17,919 nucleotides of DNA. Source: Byssothecium circinans. Taxonomy: Eukaryota > Ascomycota > Dothideomycetes > Pleosporales > Massarinaceae. A program made the position numbers and the translations under genes. The stretch is from NCBI GenBank assembly GCA_010015675.1, contig ML976978.1, forward strand, positions 372,783-390,701, in the 5' to 3' direction. A model generated the notes under the pieces. It searched no databases. It worked only from the letters and a program-made list of their open reading frames with translations, and was not told the origin of the DNA. Position 1 is the stretch's first letter. Each line of letters starts with the position of its first letter. Below are positions 16,855 to 17,919 of this stretch, piece by piece.

Positions 16855-17919
16855 ACGTGTCCGTGCACCCAATGCACGGATTCAGCCAATGCACGCCGAA
16901 CATCCGACGCGTCAAAACTCCCTACTTCCAATACGCGATAACTCCACCAATATGGATCCAATTCAAGCTGCGATAGATGAGATCAAATCGCGAGAACCAG
17001 GAGAAGATTTTTCATATACAGAAATTGCTACCAGATATGGTGTTAATCAATCTACACTCTCATGAAGGCACCGAGGTGTTACCGCGACGCGTGCAGCCAA
17101 CACAATCAATCAGCAAAAGCTCAACCCACAGCATGAGCAGGAGCTTGTACGATATATTAAAAGACTTACAGAGAGACATATACCTCCTACTAGAGAGATG
17201 ATACAGAATTTTGCCTTAACAATAGTAAAGGAGCTAGTCAGCGAGAGCTGGGTTACCCGCTTTATCAACTGACACAGTATTCATCTTATCTCGCAATGGA
17301 CAGTTGGTATGGACAGCAATCGCTATAAAGCTAATTTAGTGGATAAATATCGCCTCTATTTCCACCTTCTACACAGCAAGATCGATCAATATCATATAGA
17401 TCCTCGTCATATCTACAATATGGATGAGAAGGGCTGCCTAATTGGTATCGTTGGTAGATTAAAGAGGATATTTAGTAGACGAATGTGGGAGAAGAAGGAG
17501 GTTAGGGTATCACTCTAGGATGGCAATCGCGCGTGGATTACGCTCCTGGCATATATCTGCGCTGATGGATCAGCTCTGCCACCAAGCCTCATCTATGAGG
17601 CTGCTAATAAGGGCATCCAATTAAGCTAGGTAGAGGATATTAAGGTAGGATATCATAAAGTCTTTATCACCTCATCATCCTCTAGCTGGACGAACAACAA
17701 TATTAGACTTGCCTAGCTTAAGCAGGTGTTTAATCGCTATACAAAAAAGAAGGCTTAACAATCATATTGACTTTTAATACTAGACGGCCATGGATCCTAT
17801 GTTACTATAGACTTTATTAACTACTGTAATTAGAATAGGATCCTCCTTGCTATCCTACCTCCTCATTTAACTCATACGCTTCAACCACTTGACGTTGCGA
17901 TGTTCAAGCCTCTATCAAC
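16855..17919 (+). mobile_element. Fot1/pogo-type Tc1-mariner element, 5' part, cut by the window end
   Basis: The element probably begins at ACGTGTCCGTGCACCC, directly after a TA at 16853-16854, the usual target for this superfamily. A CCGTGCA/TGCACGG hairpin (16861-16879) and a repeat of CCAATGCACG at 16886-16895 lie in the first 50 bases. A transposase relic starts at 16952. The right terminal repeat is beyond the window, so the boundary cannot be confirmed. Confidence 0.65.
16952..17919 (+). pseudogene. Fot1/pogo-like DDE transposase relic, partial
   Basis: From ATG 16952 one frame runs to the window end with stops at codons 38, 107, 189, 226, 255, 269, 273 and 294. The N-terminus (DEIKSREPGEDFSYTEIATRYG) fits a Psq-type helix-turn-helix, and residues about 60-118 (NPQHEQELVRYIKRLTERH, then SWVTRFIN) a CENP-B/Tc5-type DNA-binding domain. 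The DDE_1 core shows YNMDEKG (D158), LLILDGHGS (D278) and HTLQPLDVAMF (D314), a DD35D spacing. Stops at 38 and 107 are TGA where Arg is expected, consistent with CpG decay of CGA; others are TAG where Gln or Trp is expected. There is no frameshift in 968 bp. Non-functional. Confidence 0.85.

Noticed and set aside
16638..16961. Minus-strand 107-codon frame
   Set aside because: It crosses the repeats right of hAT element 2 and the start of the Fot1-like element, and matches no transposase N-terminus.

Overview
The window looks like an accessory, transposon-rich stretch of a filamentous ascomycete genome (Pezizomycotina, perhaps Dothideomycetes; the class is inference). Grounds: 55-56 nt introns with GTACGT or GTAAGT donors, a gene opening with a fungal STAND/HeLo-like N-terminal domain, hAT and Fot1/pogo-type elements, and stop codons in transposase frames of the kinds expected from repeat-induced point mutation (CAA to TAA, TGG to TAG) and CpG decay (CGA to TGA).

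Layout. 1-1137: no convincing gene; one perfect hairpin. 1146-4345: a structurally complete 3,200-bp hAT element with 20-bp terminal inverted repeats, an 8-bp target duplication (TCTAAAAG) and a two-exon transposase gene on the minus strand, broken by one in-frame stop just before its BED-type zinc finger. 4464-4559: a tRNA-Ser-like remnant without a normal T arm. About 4690-5267: a possible decayed coding fragment. 5758-7869 (minus): a 703-residue membrane-anchored coiled-coil protein whose coil is built of eight 14-residue units and whose C-terminus carries four 14-residue GRG units. 8596-9077 (plus): a small Ser/Pro/Arg-rich ORF that seems to be split by a one-base frameshift. 9078-11878: no convincing gene. 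11879-13875 (plus): a three-exon gene for a 628-residue protein with a STAND/HeLo-like N-terminus, a disordered middle, an acidic tract and a C-terminal CxxC-x28-CxxC zinc-ribbon-like end, with no NTPase. 14506 to about 16853: a decayed, N-terminally truncated hAT relative of the first element, with eight stops but one unbroken frame, no intron, and both recognisable catalytic Asp changed to Asn. 16855-17919: the start of a decayed Fot1/pogo-like element that runs off the window, with a DD35D triad still visible.

The three host genes show no evident shared pathway. The most informative material is the pair of related hAT elements, one young with an intron and one old without it, and the two unusual host proteins. 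I see no CRISPR array, rRNA, intact tRNA or biosynthetic cluster.
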